The notes: a model not told the origin generated them from the sequence alone. A stretch of 64,000 nucleotides of DNA from Paenibacillus sp. (GCA_031180825.1 JAPSLM010000014.1:1-64000), one strand, 5' to 3'; shown: positions 1-10,092, counted from the stretch's first letter. Program-made: numbers and translations.

Positions 1-131
1 GACTTCACTTCCTTGGTTGTTTTCGGGTTTGGTCGCTTTGAAAACTTCTCCAAGCCGGGGTGAAGTCCCTTTTTTATGCTCAGAAATCCTTGTACCTCAA
101 GGGCTCAGATTTTTGCAAAATGCTCAAATAA

Positions 132-192
132 AAAGCACTCTTCGTCCCCTACGTCGCGCATGGCGCCGACGGGCGAAGAGTGCTTTGTTTTT
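132..192. terminator. Long-stem intrinsic terminator-like hairpin
   Basis: AAAGCACTCTTCG (132-144) pairs with CGAAGAGTGCTTT (174-186), followed by a T-rich run; lies just 3' of the minus-strand CDS ending at 236. Confidence 0.7.
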
Positions 193-235
193 TCAGAGGC
201 TCTTACATTCGGTTAATCTGCGGTAACGCCGAGGC

Positions 236-1813
236 TTAAGGCAGCGGCTGTGCAGGTACATTCGAGATGGTGACAGCCTCCGTCTTCAGATTGTTGCTCG
301 CTTGTCTGAGCCGGAGATTCGCCGAACCGCTCGTTCCCGGCTTCATCTGAACCGTCAAATCCTTCGTTGCTTTTCCTTGACTGTCGGCCGTCAGCGAGAA
401 ATTCGCGCTGTAGCCGTAGCTGCTCGGCCACGAGCCATCCGCATTGCGGATCTTCGCCACCTGGGTTCCGCCCGACACATAAATGCCGAGGTTTAAGTTC
501 GATACCGTAGCACCGGGAGCCAAATTGTCCGCGACGACACGGATCTGGAACTCTTGGGCGTTCGGGAGCGGCTCCTGCTTGACGAAGCTGTATGCCGGAT
601 TGGCGACCACCGAACCGGAGCCGTACGATCCCGGCTTGAACGTCGAACGGTCCCACCATTTATACCCGGACGCAGGCGCCGACCACGGCTCGGGCTTCGG
701 CTCGGTCGAGTTCGCCGGGTTCTCGAACGGCAGCAGCGCCGTCGGTTGGTCCAACTGCAGATTCGGGACCTGGCTGAGCTGCGTGTAGCTTTCCTTTTTG
801 GCGAGCCAGTTTACGAGATTCACCAGCAGCTTGCCGTCGTCCTTTTCCTTGAAGCCATCATAGGTCTTTTTGGCTTGTCCGGTTTCTTCGCGGAGATATT
901 TCGGCGTAGCATCCTCGACCGGCGACGAATCGCCGATGAATGCCGCCTTCCCTGCAGCCACTTTGGCGACAGCCGCGTACGGCCCTTCCGCCGTTCCGCC
1001 GCCGTTGTACACGCCTTGATCGACCGCATTCGGCCAAGACGCATTCGTCTGGGGCAGGTAAACGATGCCTTTTGCCTTGAGAGGATCGATGATGGCGAGA
1101 GTCGAACCGGCGTGCATCGCGACTGCCGAGACGCCCTGGGTAATGCCGAACGCCTGGTCAGGCGGCACGATCTGGTTGGCCGTAACGTCTCCTAGCGCAT
1201 TGTAACGGAAACGGACGCCGAAATTCGTTGCGAGCCAATCCGAGCTGACCACTCCCTGCATCGCGCCGGAGGCGCGTTCTTCGGCGCTCATGCCTTTCCC
1301 CGGGTCGGTCCAAGCTCCGCGCCGGAAGCCGTTCATCACTTCCGAAGAATCCCAGCGGTTTTTGTTGCGGTCCGCATTATAATGGTCGGCGATGAAAAAG
1401 ATGCTGCCGCCGTTCCGAACGTACTGCACCATCGCCTCCTGCTCGCTTGTTTTGTAAGGAACGTTGGCCTCTCCGATCACGAATACGTCATAACCGCTCA
1501 AATCGCCGAGCGTGATCGGCGCCGTTTTGCGCAGCTCCTTGACGTAGTAGCCGTTGTTCGCGAGCGCATTGGCAAAATCCGAGAACGCTCCGTCAATGAC
1601 CCAGTCGGCGGCCCCGGCCGTCTGCCCGTGCGTATTGTCGAACAAAATTTTTTTGCCCGCATTTTCGTTCACGACCGTGGGATTAAGGAACGGAGCAGGG
1701 TCCGTCGGCCCTTCCGCCAGCGCCTTCGGCGCCTCCCCGATCCATCCCGGCAGCGGAAGGAGCAGCGAAAACGCCAGCGCCGTCTTGGCAAGAACAGCTT
1801 TAAAGGATCTCAT
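236..1813 (-). CDS. Secreted protein with N-terminal signal peptide and a GATase/DUF4350-like N-terminal half (exported hypothetical)
   Basis: 525-aa ORF, MRSFKAVLAKTALAFSLLLPLPG signal peptide; 'YDVFVIGEANVPYKTSEQEAMVQYVRNGGSIFFIADHYN' resembles GATase-like domains. Confidence 0.75.
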   Translation of the reverse strand: MRSFKAVLAKTALAFSLLLPLPGWIGEAPKALAEGPTDPAPFLNPTVVNENAGKKILFDNTHGQTAGAADWVIDGAFSDFANALANNGYYVKELRKTAPITLGDLSGYDVFVIGEANVPYKTSEQEAMVQYVRNGGSIFFIADHYNADRNKNRWDSSEVMNGFRRGAWTDPGKGMSAEERASGAMQGVVSSDWLATNFGVRFRYNALGDVTANQIVPPDQAFGITQGVSAVAMHAGSTLAIIDPLKAKGIVYLPQTNASWPNAVDQGVYNGGGTAEGPYAAVAKVAAGKAAFIGDSSPVEDATPKYLREETGQAKKTYDGFKEKDDGKLLVNLVNWLAKKESYTQLSQVPNLQLDQPTALLPFENPANSTEPKPEPWSAPASGYKWWDRSTFKPGSYGSGSVVANPAYSFVKQEPLPNAQEFQIRVVADNLAPGATVSNLNLGIYVSGGTQVAKIRNADGSWPSSYGYSANFSLTADSQGKATKDLTVQMKPGTSGSANLRLRQASNNLKTEAVTISNVPAQPLP

Positions 1814-1922
1814 CAGTTACCTCCAGTATTTTCTATATTGGGGCATACCCCCCAAATCCATTTTATCATTTTGTAAAAGACTGGGAGGTTAAGTTTTCGT
1901 AAAAAAGATAGACGGGAAGCAT

Positions 1923-2633
1923 TCACAGATCGGTGACATGCTTCTCATTCCCTTCCTCCCGGCGCATGGCGGCAAGCTCGCTGCCAAATTTTCGTTCGAT
2001 CGCTTCCTTATCTCCGTAGACGAATAAGATGTCCCCCTCTTGAAGAGCGAGCCGAAGACATTCCCGGCGTATTTTCGTTTCTCCTCTCTGCACGAACAAG
2101 ACATTGATATCTTCCTCCCGACAACAGACGTCGCGGAGACCGCGCCCGGCCATCGCGGACCCCTTGCGGATCGATATCCGGGTAAATAAATCGCTGTCCG
2201 TAAAATACAGCACCTCTTCGATCGGCAGCTCGTGCAGCTCGAATTCCTGCTTGAGATGCTTGTGAAACCGCCGCTTCAAGCTGCCCACGACACGCTTGTT
2301 TTTGGCTGCGAGCAATACGGCGCCGAACGCCAACGTCACGCCTGTCAGCTGCGGCACGCGAAAGCTTTGGGCCAATAGATTGCTGAGCGTGGATATCATT
2401 ACCGCGAGGGAAAACACTCCAAACGAGATAAGAAACACGCCGATCTTGCGCCGGACGGGATGCCTCAGAATCAGCTCCGACTCCTTGGTGGTGAACCCGG
2501 TGGAGGTCAGCATGGAGACGGCCTGGAAGCGGGCGATTTCGCTGTCGAGACCGGTGACGATCAGCAGCATGACGGCAATTTCCAGCACGATAAAGATCAA
2601 GAGAAAATAGATCAAAATGAAAAGAAAGCCCAT
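1923..2633 (-). CDS. Membrane protein with C-terminal TrkA-C (RCK_C)-like domain
   Basis: Start at MGFLFILIYF preceded by GAGGAGCCGGGAG RBS; two hydrophobic segments then a TrkA-C-like tail. Confidence 0.75.
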   Translation of the reverse strand: MGFLFILIYFLLIFIVLEIAVMLLIVTGLDSEIARFQAVSMLTSTGFTTKESELILRHPVRRKIGVFLISFGVFSLAVMISTLSNLLAQSFRVPQLTGVTLAFGAVLLAAKNKRVVGSLKRRFHKHLKQEFELHELPIEEVLYFTDSDLFTRISIRKGSAMAGRGLRDVCCREEDINVLFVQRGETKIRRECLRLALQEGDILFVYGDKEAIERKFGSELAAMRREEGNEKHVTDL

Positions 2634-2689
2634 ATCTCCCGGCTCCTCTCTATCCGTTTCTATTCTTTTAATTACCTTGCTCGTCCGCC

Positions 2690-2935
2690 GGTGAACCCGA
2701 TGCGATTTACCGTTTCCTGCGATGCGATTCGCAAACTTAGAGGAACTGCGATGCGCTGTGGCGTCCACTTTTGCCAGCCTGGCCAAAAAAGAGAACCTGC
2801 GGTGTGCTATCGATCTCATTCCGGGGAGCATGAACATTTTTCGACATACTTAAGCACCTCGGTTCCTCTAAGCCCCCATCAACAATTCAAAGCACCGTTA
2901 ACGCGCATCGCTAGAGCCGTTCCTCTATTTGCGCA
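2690..2935. repeat. Cluster of degenerate GAGGAACTGCGATGCGCT / GTTCCTCTA-type interspersed repeats
   Basis: Motif variants around 2693, 2716, 2740-2760, 2790-2810 and inverted at ~2856-2871 and ~2892-2930; AACATTTTTCGACAT at 2833-2847 is also found in the 46.4 kb repeat. Confidence 0.55.
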
Positions 2936-3066
2936 TGAAAACAAAACGCCGCCCCTTCGTCCCCGGAAGCGGCAGCTTGGGCTGCGGCTTTCCCGGGACA
3001 GAGGGAGCGGAGCTCCGGATCTAGGTCGGCGGCGGTGCGGGACAATGCGTCCGCTGCACGCCTACC

Positions 3067-3495
3067 TTAAAATGTGCTATAAATGCTTTCGCATTCTTGC
3101 GAGGTCGGCTGGTAGAAGCAGTGCTTCTTGTACCTGGCCACGAGCGGCTGATTATACCATGTCGGCGGGCAATCCCCTTCCGGCCGGAAATACCAGAGAC
3201 TGAACTTGGCCGGCCATTGCCGTTCGCCGTTCACCGCCCGGCGCGCCAAGCGTTTCTCCCGGTCTCTGGCTTTCTGATAAAAGTACCCGTGAATGACGGC
3301 TTCAAACGCATGCGGCTGATAAATCATTTGCGGAATCGTGCGCAGCCCTTTAAAGTCCGAGCAATTCGCGCGAATGCGGTTAATTCCGACATTGCCGACC
3401 AGTATCATCCCTGTTTCCCCTTCTCCCTCCGCTTCCGCGCGAAGCAGTCGGGCCAGCAGATCGATATCTTGCTGCCTGGCTTTGACAACGGCCAT
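3067..3495 (-). CDS. cwlJ: Spore cortex cell-wall hydrolase, SleB/CwlJ family
   Basis: MAVVKARQQDIDLLARLLRAEAEGEGETGMILVGNVGINRI..., typical CwlJ/SleB catalytic domain. Confidence 0.8.
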   Translation of the reverse strand: MAVVKARQQDIDLLARLLRAEAEGEGETGMILVGNVGINRIRANCSDFKGLRTIPQMIYQPHAFEAVIHGYFYQKARDREKRLARRAVNGERQWPAKFSLWYFRPEGDCPPTWYNQPLVARYKKHCFYQPTSQECESIYSTF

Positions 3496-3822
3496 GATGT
3501 CACCTCTGTTATCGTTATGATACTTACAGAGTATTGCGTTACATTCCCATAGGTGACTGTCTCGGGGCTGCCTTTTTTTCCAAGCGCACTGAAACAGGCA
3601 GCATGGGAACACCGCATGCGGCTTCGGATGCAGCGGCCTTAATAAGCGCGCAGAACATGAAGCAAATATTCGTTCCGGTTCAACGAATTGTAATCGGTCC
3701 GCGTGCGGGTCGGCGCGTCGCCATGCACCCTTACGAATCCGGCCGGTTCCACGAGCATGAAGCCTTCCCCCTGGGTAAACGCATGCAAGCTCCTTTTAAA
3801 GCCTAAATCCCCGGAGGTTACT

Positions 3823-4363
3823 ATGGTGCCTTATTTGATGAGAGCGGTGTACGATATGCCGACCGGGCTCATCGGAAGCGCCATCCTGTTCCCCGGCACC
3901 TTGAGCGTCATCCTGTTCGGGATGCTTGGCGGGATGCTGGCCGACCGCCGGGGCCATATCGCCGCAATGCTGGTCGGCTTACGCATGATTGCCGCCGGTT
4001 TTCTGATCGTCCTGGTCTATACGGACCGGGCGCCTTGGTGGATTACGGCATCGATGATATTGACGTTTGGCGGCCTGTCGTTTGTCAAAACCGTCGTTTC
4101 CGCAAGCGTCGCCAATACGCTGGAACCGGATGAAGCGGGCTCCGGCATGGGGATACTCAACTTCGCCTGCTTCCTCGCGGAAGGATTGGCATCGCCGGGG
4201 TCGGCGGACTGCTGACGAAGCCGTGGCTGGACTTTCTCTCTGATCGGGACGGTAAACGAGGCAAGCGGCCGTGCTTTACAGCAACATGATGCTGATTTTT
4301 ATGGCGCTTGTGGCGGTCGGCGGCAGCCTTTTCGTTATGTCGTATAAGCGCAAGCGTCAGTGA
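3823..4363 (+). pseudogene. tet(L)/tet(K)-like MFS efflux pump, C-terminal half only, frameshifted
   Basis: VPYLMRAVYDMPTGLIGSAILFPGTLSVILFGMLGGMLADRRG matches my recollection of the TetL/TetK C-terminal half; homology continues in other frames ('GIAGVGGLLTKPWLD', 'VLYSNMMLIFMALVAVGGSLFVMSYKRKRQ*'). Confidence 0.75.
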
Positions 4364-4369
4364 TAAAAA

Positions 4370-4391
4370 GCTCCGGGGATTTCCCGGAGCT
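4370..4391 (+). terminator. Intrinsic terminator-like hairpin after the tet(L)-like pseudogene
   Basis: AGCTCCGGG-gatt-CCCGGAGCT. Confidence 0.6.
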
Positions 4392-5297
4392 CAGGCTGTC
4401 GACAAAGCTCTGTTTTTAAAGAGCTTACTTGAACAACTTCTATCTTCATGAAATATCGAGCATATAAAAAGCAGAAGATCGCCCTATCCGGCTAGCTTGG
4501 CCAGGTGGTTGGCGATCTTCTTGACGTTCTGGCAGATGGCAGTCATGAGCGCTTGCTCTAAGACTTTTTTCTTGCCGCGGAACCGGCAATAGCGAAGTCC
4601 ATGGAGCTCTTTGGCATCCGCGAAACTTCGCTCAATCGTTGGTACCGGAGACGGTACAGATATTTGCCCGAGCGAGACCGCCCGTTTTGTTTTACCCACT
4701 CCTTGCCTTGCCAAACATGTCGTGTTAGAATCCTTTGTTTGTTCCTTGAACGTGTACACTGGGAAAGCAGCGGACAGTCTTTGCACATCTCAGGATCCGA
4801 CTTGTACTGGCGGTAACCCTCCCGGTCTGTCGCGGCATAGGTCAGCTCTTGTTTTTGCGGACAGATATACAAGTCGCGCTCCTTGTCATACTTAAATCGC
4901 CACTTGGCGATCAAGCCTTTTACTGGAGTGTAGCTTCGACCGCCAACGACGGCATAAATCTTCCGGGCGTGGAGTTTCTTGCAGATATCTGCTGTGTAAT
5001 AGCCGGCATCCAGGGCAACGGCTTCCAGTGTTTTGTCAAACCCAATCCGACAAACCAGCGCTTTACTTTTTCAAGAATAAAGGAAAAGTCAATGTGTTTA
5101 TGGATCTTGCGAAGCAAATGATGTTGAGGCACCAGTTCTTCCAAACAAACGAATTCGTAGCTGTTTTGCACATTCGGATTGGAGCGAAGCATGCAACTAC
5201 CGCCTTGTTAAGGATAGCTTTATTATCATATTAACGCGGTGAATGAATAAATAACGAATACAAAGAAATAGCCTGTTGAGGGTTTCTCAACAGGCTG
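4392..5297 (-). mobile_element. IS1182-like element, copy 1, defective (frameshifts and a 135-bp internal deletion)
   Basis: Transposase pieces 4484-4914 and 4920-5192 nearly identical to copy 2; candidate terminal IRs CAGGCTGTCGACAAA (4392-4406) and CAGCCTGTTGAGAAA (rc of 5283-5297), 12/15 match. Confidence 0.7.
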
Positions 5298-5328
5298 GAG
5301 ACTGGTATATATCCAGTCTTCTTTATGT

Positions 5329-5757
5329 TTATAGTCCTTTTTCTAGATCAAATGGTTTGTCGTTAATGCCCTCTTGGGTGCAATTTTTGAAGATAAAGTT
5401 ATAAGAAAACCAGTTTCTCCTCTCCATTCGGCTGCAGCTAACGTGATCAATACTCTTGTTACTCATCCCGTCTAAAGTATTATCTTTTATTATTGCTATA
5501 TTTTGATCAGCACTGATACTAACTTCATAAGTAACAGGTCCACTATCAATCGATGGTTTCACGAATTTAAATTGAACAGGTTGATTGTACTTGTAACCAT
5601 TCCACAAACAAACCCTTCCCTTATAATTAAAAGAATTTGCTTTTTCAACACCACAATTATCTCCAGCAGTATTGAAGTAGAAATAATTTATAATAAGAAA
5701 ACTTAACATTACCAATAAAATACCTATCGAAACGGTAACATATTTATATCTGTTCAT
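5329..5757 (-). CDS. Hypothetical membrane-anchored/exported protein
   Basis: Start MNRYKYVTVSIGILLVMLSFLIINYFYF (signal/TM); conspicuously AT-rich compared with neighbours. Confidence 0.6.
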   Translation of the reverse strand: MNRYKYVTVSIGILLVMLSFLIINYFYFNTAGDNCGVEKANSFNYKGRVCLWNGYKYNQPVQFKFVKPSIDSGPVTYEVSISADQNIAIIKDNTLDGMSNKSIDHVSCSRMERRNWFSYNFIFKNCTQEGINDKPFDLEKGL

Positions 5758-5936
5758 TATTTCCCCTCTTTCAAACATAAAAGATGTGACCATATTTTAC
5801 TTTATATCCACATTGTATGCATTGTATGGAAAATAAACAAGCGCAGCTCCTTTTACATTTTTTCAAAATAACTGAATATATGTCTGAACAGGTTAATCCA
5901 CCATTACCATTTATTACGAGGCTCTAGTATCTCATC

Positions 5937-7074
5937 AATCTTTAAATTGTGGATAAAGGCGTTTTAGTTTGATTCTTGCATCGGAGCTCGTGAACTGCCA
6001 GTCCATGCCCCTTTGGCTTTGGTTTCGGACGCGCTCCCATGCCGATAGTTCATGAGCCAATTCGGAGATGGAAGGGATACGTCGTCCCAGACATTGGCTC
6101 GTCATTACGCTAAGTTCAATCTCCGCGATATTTAGCCAACTGCCATGCTTGGGGGTGTAATGGATCTCCAGTCGCTTGGCCAAGCCACGAGCGATTTCAG
6201 GCTCGAATGCCTGATAAGCGAAGCGATGGAATGGGTGTTCAAATTATCCATCACCAACTTGATTTTTGGCGCTTTCGGATAATAAATTTCCAGCAATTCG
6301 CGGATTTGCTCCGCCCAGTCGATCCGGGTTCGCTGCGGTCATACCGTAACATGACGCCAGCCCGCTAAAGGTTCCGTGAAGAGGACGATGCTGCAAGTTC
6401 CATTGCGAACGTACTCACTATCTTCCCGAAGCGGCTTGGCGGGCTTCATTGGAATCGGTTCCCGGGCTTCGTCCAGTAGTTAATATGGTTTCTCGTCCAT
6501 GCAAATGACCGGACAGTCGGCATCGTAAGGCAATTGATAAAGATCCAGCACATCCTCCATGGCCGCGACAAACGCTGCATTCTGTTCAGGCGGAATGCAC
6601 CAACATTTACGAAGATGAGGTTTGAGTTCGTTTTTTTAAGACCTGCCTGACCGTTTCATGAGAGATGCTATCGATGTAATTCAGCTCGACCGCCCGATCA
6701 GCCAACAACTCCAGAGTCCAACGGCTTCTTCCGTTTGGCGGCGCGCTGCAACTGAGAGCGATGATTTTAGCCTCGACTTCACCGGTTACTTTTGGCGCAA
6801 TAGGAGGCGTGACTCGCTTTTTTCTTCCGACCGCACCTTCCCAGCCTTGTTTGGCATAAGCTTTTCGAACGTTATACACGGTATTGACGTGCACTTGCAT
6901 GCGCTCGGCGATCTCCAATTCTTTTAAGCAACCGCCGGGTCTGTTTTCATCAGCGGCCAGCAGAATTAAAGCTCGTCTGATGGATCGTGCGGATGATTTC
7001 CCTTTAGAGATGAAGGTTCGTAACTTTTCTTGTTCTTCCACCGTTAAACGAACAGGGTTTTGGACTGGACGCAT
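5937..7074 (-). pseudogene. IS630-family transposase, multiply frameshifted
   Basis: N-terminal HTH part 6607-7074 and C-terminal 'IHYTPKHGSWLNIAEIELSVMTSQCLGRRI' 5935-6183, with disrupted frames between. Confidence 0.75.
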
Positions 7075-7434
7075 CTATGAATACCTCTTTTTAGCACTAA
7101 TATACCATATCCATCCAATCTATACTATTAGAGTTGAGAGAGTACTAGATTATAAAATATACCCATTTGTTTTAAGTAGGCAACTTCGACCGTCCTCACC
7201 GGGTCATTGCGTTGTTTAGCAAACATGTCCGAATCTGTTGTTTATTTATTTTACCTTCGAACGCTATTAGCCTGTTCATTTATCTCCTCCCTAAGCGGCT
7301 TCCTCTCTGAGCGCTCGATCAAATTTATCGGGTTCTTCAGTCGGTCAATTAGGTTGTGCAGATCATCTTTACGAACTACCATGAAGGAATAACCTCATTA
7401 TTCAAATGAGGCTATCCCCAAAAGTCATATGCGA

Positions 7435-8143
7435 ATGAAAGAAGACCACATGCGGAACGGCCAGCTCAAGCCGGATATAATGTGCAGCTCGGCACCGAAA
7501 ATCAATTCATTGTCGGCTACAGTTTGCACCAGCTCCCGGGCACCGTTATCACCGATGCAGGCCATGGCGGCGAAGAGAATTATGACTACCTGCAGCAGAA
7601 TTTGAAGTCGAAGCCATTGTTAAGTACAGCACGTATAACCGCGAAAAGAGTAAGGCATGGCAAAAAGACATCAGCAAGATCGACAACTGGACCTACCACA
7701 GCGAACAAGATACATGGACATGTGCGGCTGGACAAATGCTCCATTTCCGGAGAGTGAGTAAGGAGAAAACAGAAAGTGGGGATGAAATCGAATATCGACA
7801 TTACCGAAGCGCCGGCTGTGAAGACTGTCCGCTAAAGCCGCAGTGTATAAAAGCTCAAGGTGATCGCGAGATCAAAGTGAGCATGAAGTATTTACGGCTA
7901 AAGAACCAGGCAAGGCAAAAGCTCTGCAGTGAAGAAGGTTATGCCCTGGCCGTAAGGCGCATGATCGAGCCGGAGCCTGTGTTTGGCGATATGAAGAACA
8001 ACCGAGGCTTTAAAAGGTTCCTGCTTCGAGGCTTACTAAAAGTAAGTCTTGAGGTCGGGTGGCTTTCCCTTGCCCACAATTTACTCAAAAAAGCTGCCGT
8101 AGACGCCAAAAACCAAGGAGCTAAGCGAGAATCGACTGCTTAG
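7435..8143 (+). pseudogene. IS1182-family transposase, C-terminal half, frameshifted (different lineage from copies 1/2)
   Basis: '[13 protein letters not shown]-(frameshift)[19 protein letters not shown]', then 7736-8143 'RHYRSAGCEDCPLKPQCIK...GDMKNNRGFKRFLLRGL'. Confidence 0.75.
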
Positions 8144-8151
8144 CTCCTTGG
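8113..8151. terminator. 14-bp perfect-stem hairpin overlapping the transposase stop codon
   Basis: CCAAGGAGCTAAGC (8113-8126) / GCTTAGCTCCTTGG (8138-8151). Confidence 0.65.
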
Positions 8152-8182
8152 TATTTTACGAATACCATCCTATTTTCCTGAT

Positions 8183-8222
8183 GAGGGTGTTCCAATGTTT
8201 ACTTTTGGGACACCCTCTTTTT
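8183..8222 (+). terminator. Intrinsic terminator-like hairpin
   Basis: GAGGGTGTTCC...GGGACACCCTC followed by TTTTTTG. Confidence 0.6.
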
Positions 8223-8225
8223 GTT

Positions 8226-8849
8226 TTGTTCAGGCGCCTGTGCCGATAGGACCTGTCGATATTCGGGAGCCGTCAGAAACATCGGGTAGGTAAGCGGCAG
8301 AGCCGTCTTTCTGTGGCGAGATCGTGCGTCAGCAAAATAGATGCGAAAAAGTTCCTCTAAATCGGCTTTTTGACCTCTTCGTGCAAATACAAAGGAACTC
8401 AGATGCGCTAAATGCCTAATTTTAACCTTACTAACATTGTTTCGACACGAATAAAGGAATATATGTTCTCTATTTTGCAAACAGGTTTTTTAAGACTAAA
8501 AATAGCGCACGGCAGTTCCGTTGTCTTGTCTACCTCTTGCAACCTTACTGCGTGCACACAAGTATATACTCAGAGTGCTGAGAAAGCGGTCTTTGCTTGC
8601 TGGTATATCGAAACATACGGAGGCGGGGGATCTGCTGAGGAGCGATAGCGGCCGCCTTTGTGTGAAGGAAATGTTCGCTGTCAAGCGGCTCCAATCAAAG
8701 TTTCCCGCTGACCCGGAGGTTCCGCCAAGTATTCGGACTAAGCTTCCCTGATTCAACTTCGCTTTGTGGGGGAGAGCAGCGGCCGGAAGTGGATATCCTA
8801 TCCCTTCGTAACCTCTATTGTCCCGTTTGACCGCTTTCTCAACAAGCTC
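8226..8849. repeat. ~624-bp dispersed repeat, copy A (contains a 269-bp unit with 16-bp TIRs, 8576-8844)
   Basis: Near-identical to 46204-46826; TIR TGCTGAGAAAGCGGTC (8576-8591) and GACCGCTTTCTCAACA (8829-8844). Confidence 0.85.
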
Positions 8850-8877
8850 GGGAAGCCTGTTTTTACATTGACTTCTC

Positions 8878-10042
8878 CTAAATGATCACCACCTGCTGCT
8901 CCTGAAACCGGGACAGCCGGAACATGCTCAGATCGAATGCGTCCGGCTTTCCTTCGATCCGGTCCGCCAAAATTTCGCCGACGACGCTGGCAAACTTGAA
9001 GCCGTGCCCCGAGAAGCCGCAGGCGATCTGAATGTTCGGATCGTAAGGCGCCCGGTCGATGATGAAATGTTCGTCCGGCGACAGCTCGTACTTGCACACC
9101 CCGCCGCGCAGCAGAGCGCCCGCCGCAGCCGGCATATACGTCTCCAGCGCCCGGCGGAGGGCGACTTCGTCCTCCGGCAGCGTCCCGAATTCAGCCGGCT
9201 GCTCGACCGGAGAGAGAGAAAGGCCGTTCTCGTGCCCGCCGATCTTTACGCCGGACCCTCGAATGCTCGGAAAGCCGTAGAAGCCGCCGTTCGGCGTGCT
9301 TAGCGTGAATCCCGGGAACCGCTCGGCAGCGAACAGTGTTTCGTCGGCCTGAAACCAGGCGACCGCTTTGCGGACCGGCGCCACGGGCAGCGCAAGCGAC
9401 GGAAGCTGCACGCTGCCGACTCCGGCGCCGGCGCTTAGAATAAGATGGTCCGCGTGGAAGTCGCCGACCCCGGTTTTTACGGTAACGCCCGCGTTGCCCG
9501 GCACGACCTCCGTTACGCGCGTGTACGGAAGCAGCACCGCCCGATGCGCCAGCGCCGTCTCGCGGTACGCCTGCACGCATTGCTCGCTGAGCAAATAGCC
9601 TGCGTCGGGCTCGAACAGCCCCGCGTAGTCGTCCGGCAGCCGAACGCCCGGCCAGCGCTTGGCAATCTCCTCCGGCCGCAGCAGTTCGACCGGCAATTGA
9701 AGCGCAGCCGACGATTCGAGCTTGTCGCGAAGCCCCTCATGTCCGGCCGGCGCCATATTCAGCACGCCGCTGCGGAAAAACAGCTGCCGGCCCCGTTCCT
9801 CCTCCAGCTCGCTCCAGAGCCGGTGCGCCCGGACCGCCATAGCCGCGTATGGGCCTCCTCCGGCATAGGCATGCCGGAGCAGCCTGGTTTCCCCGTGATG
9901 GCTGCCTCCCCCGTGGGGCGGGTCGAACGCGTCGATGAGCAGCGTGCTTATCCCCCTTCGCGCCAAATGCGCCCCTGCGCTCATTCCCATGGAGCCTGCG
10001 CCGATGACGATGACATCGTATGACGTACGTATAACCGGTCAC
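8878..10042 (-). CDS. Monomeric sarcosine oxidase / N-methyl-tryptophan oxidase-like FAD enzyme; 5' end apparently frameshifted
   Basis: SolA/MSOX-like sequence from 9990 down; best start is GTG at 10042 with GGGAAGGAG RBS, but frame is broken by ~7 extra bp before the VIVIGAGSMG FAD motif. Confidence 0.75.
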
Positions 10043-10092
10043 TCCTTCCCGATCCTATATTAAACCGCCTTATAATTAGGTATAATCTGACT

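Noticed and set aside
8199-8480. 93-aa minus-strand ORF in repeat copy A (and 46208-46441 in copy B) as a real protein
   Set aside because: The two near-identical DNA copies give different C-termini through frameshifts, so coding is not conserved; treated as non-coding repeat
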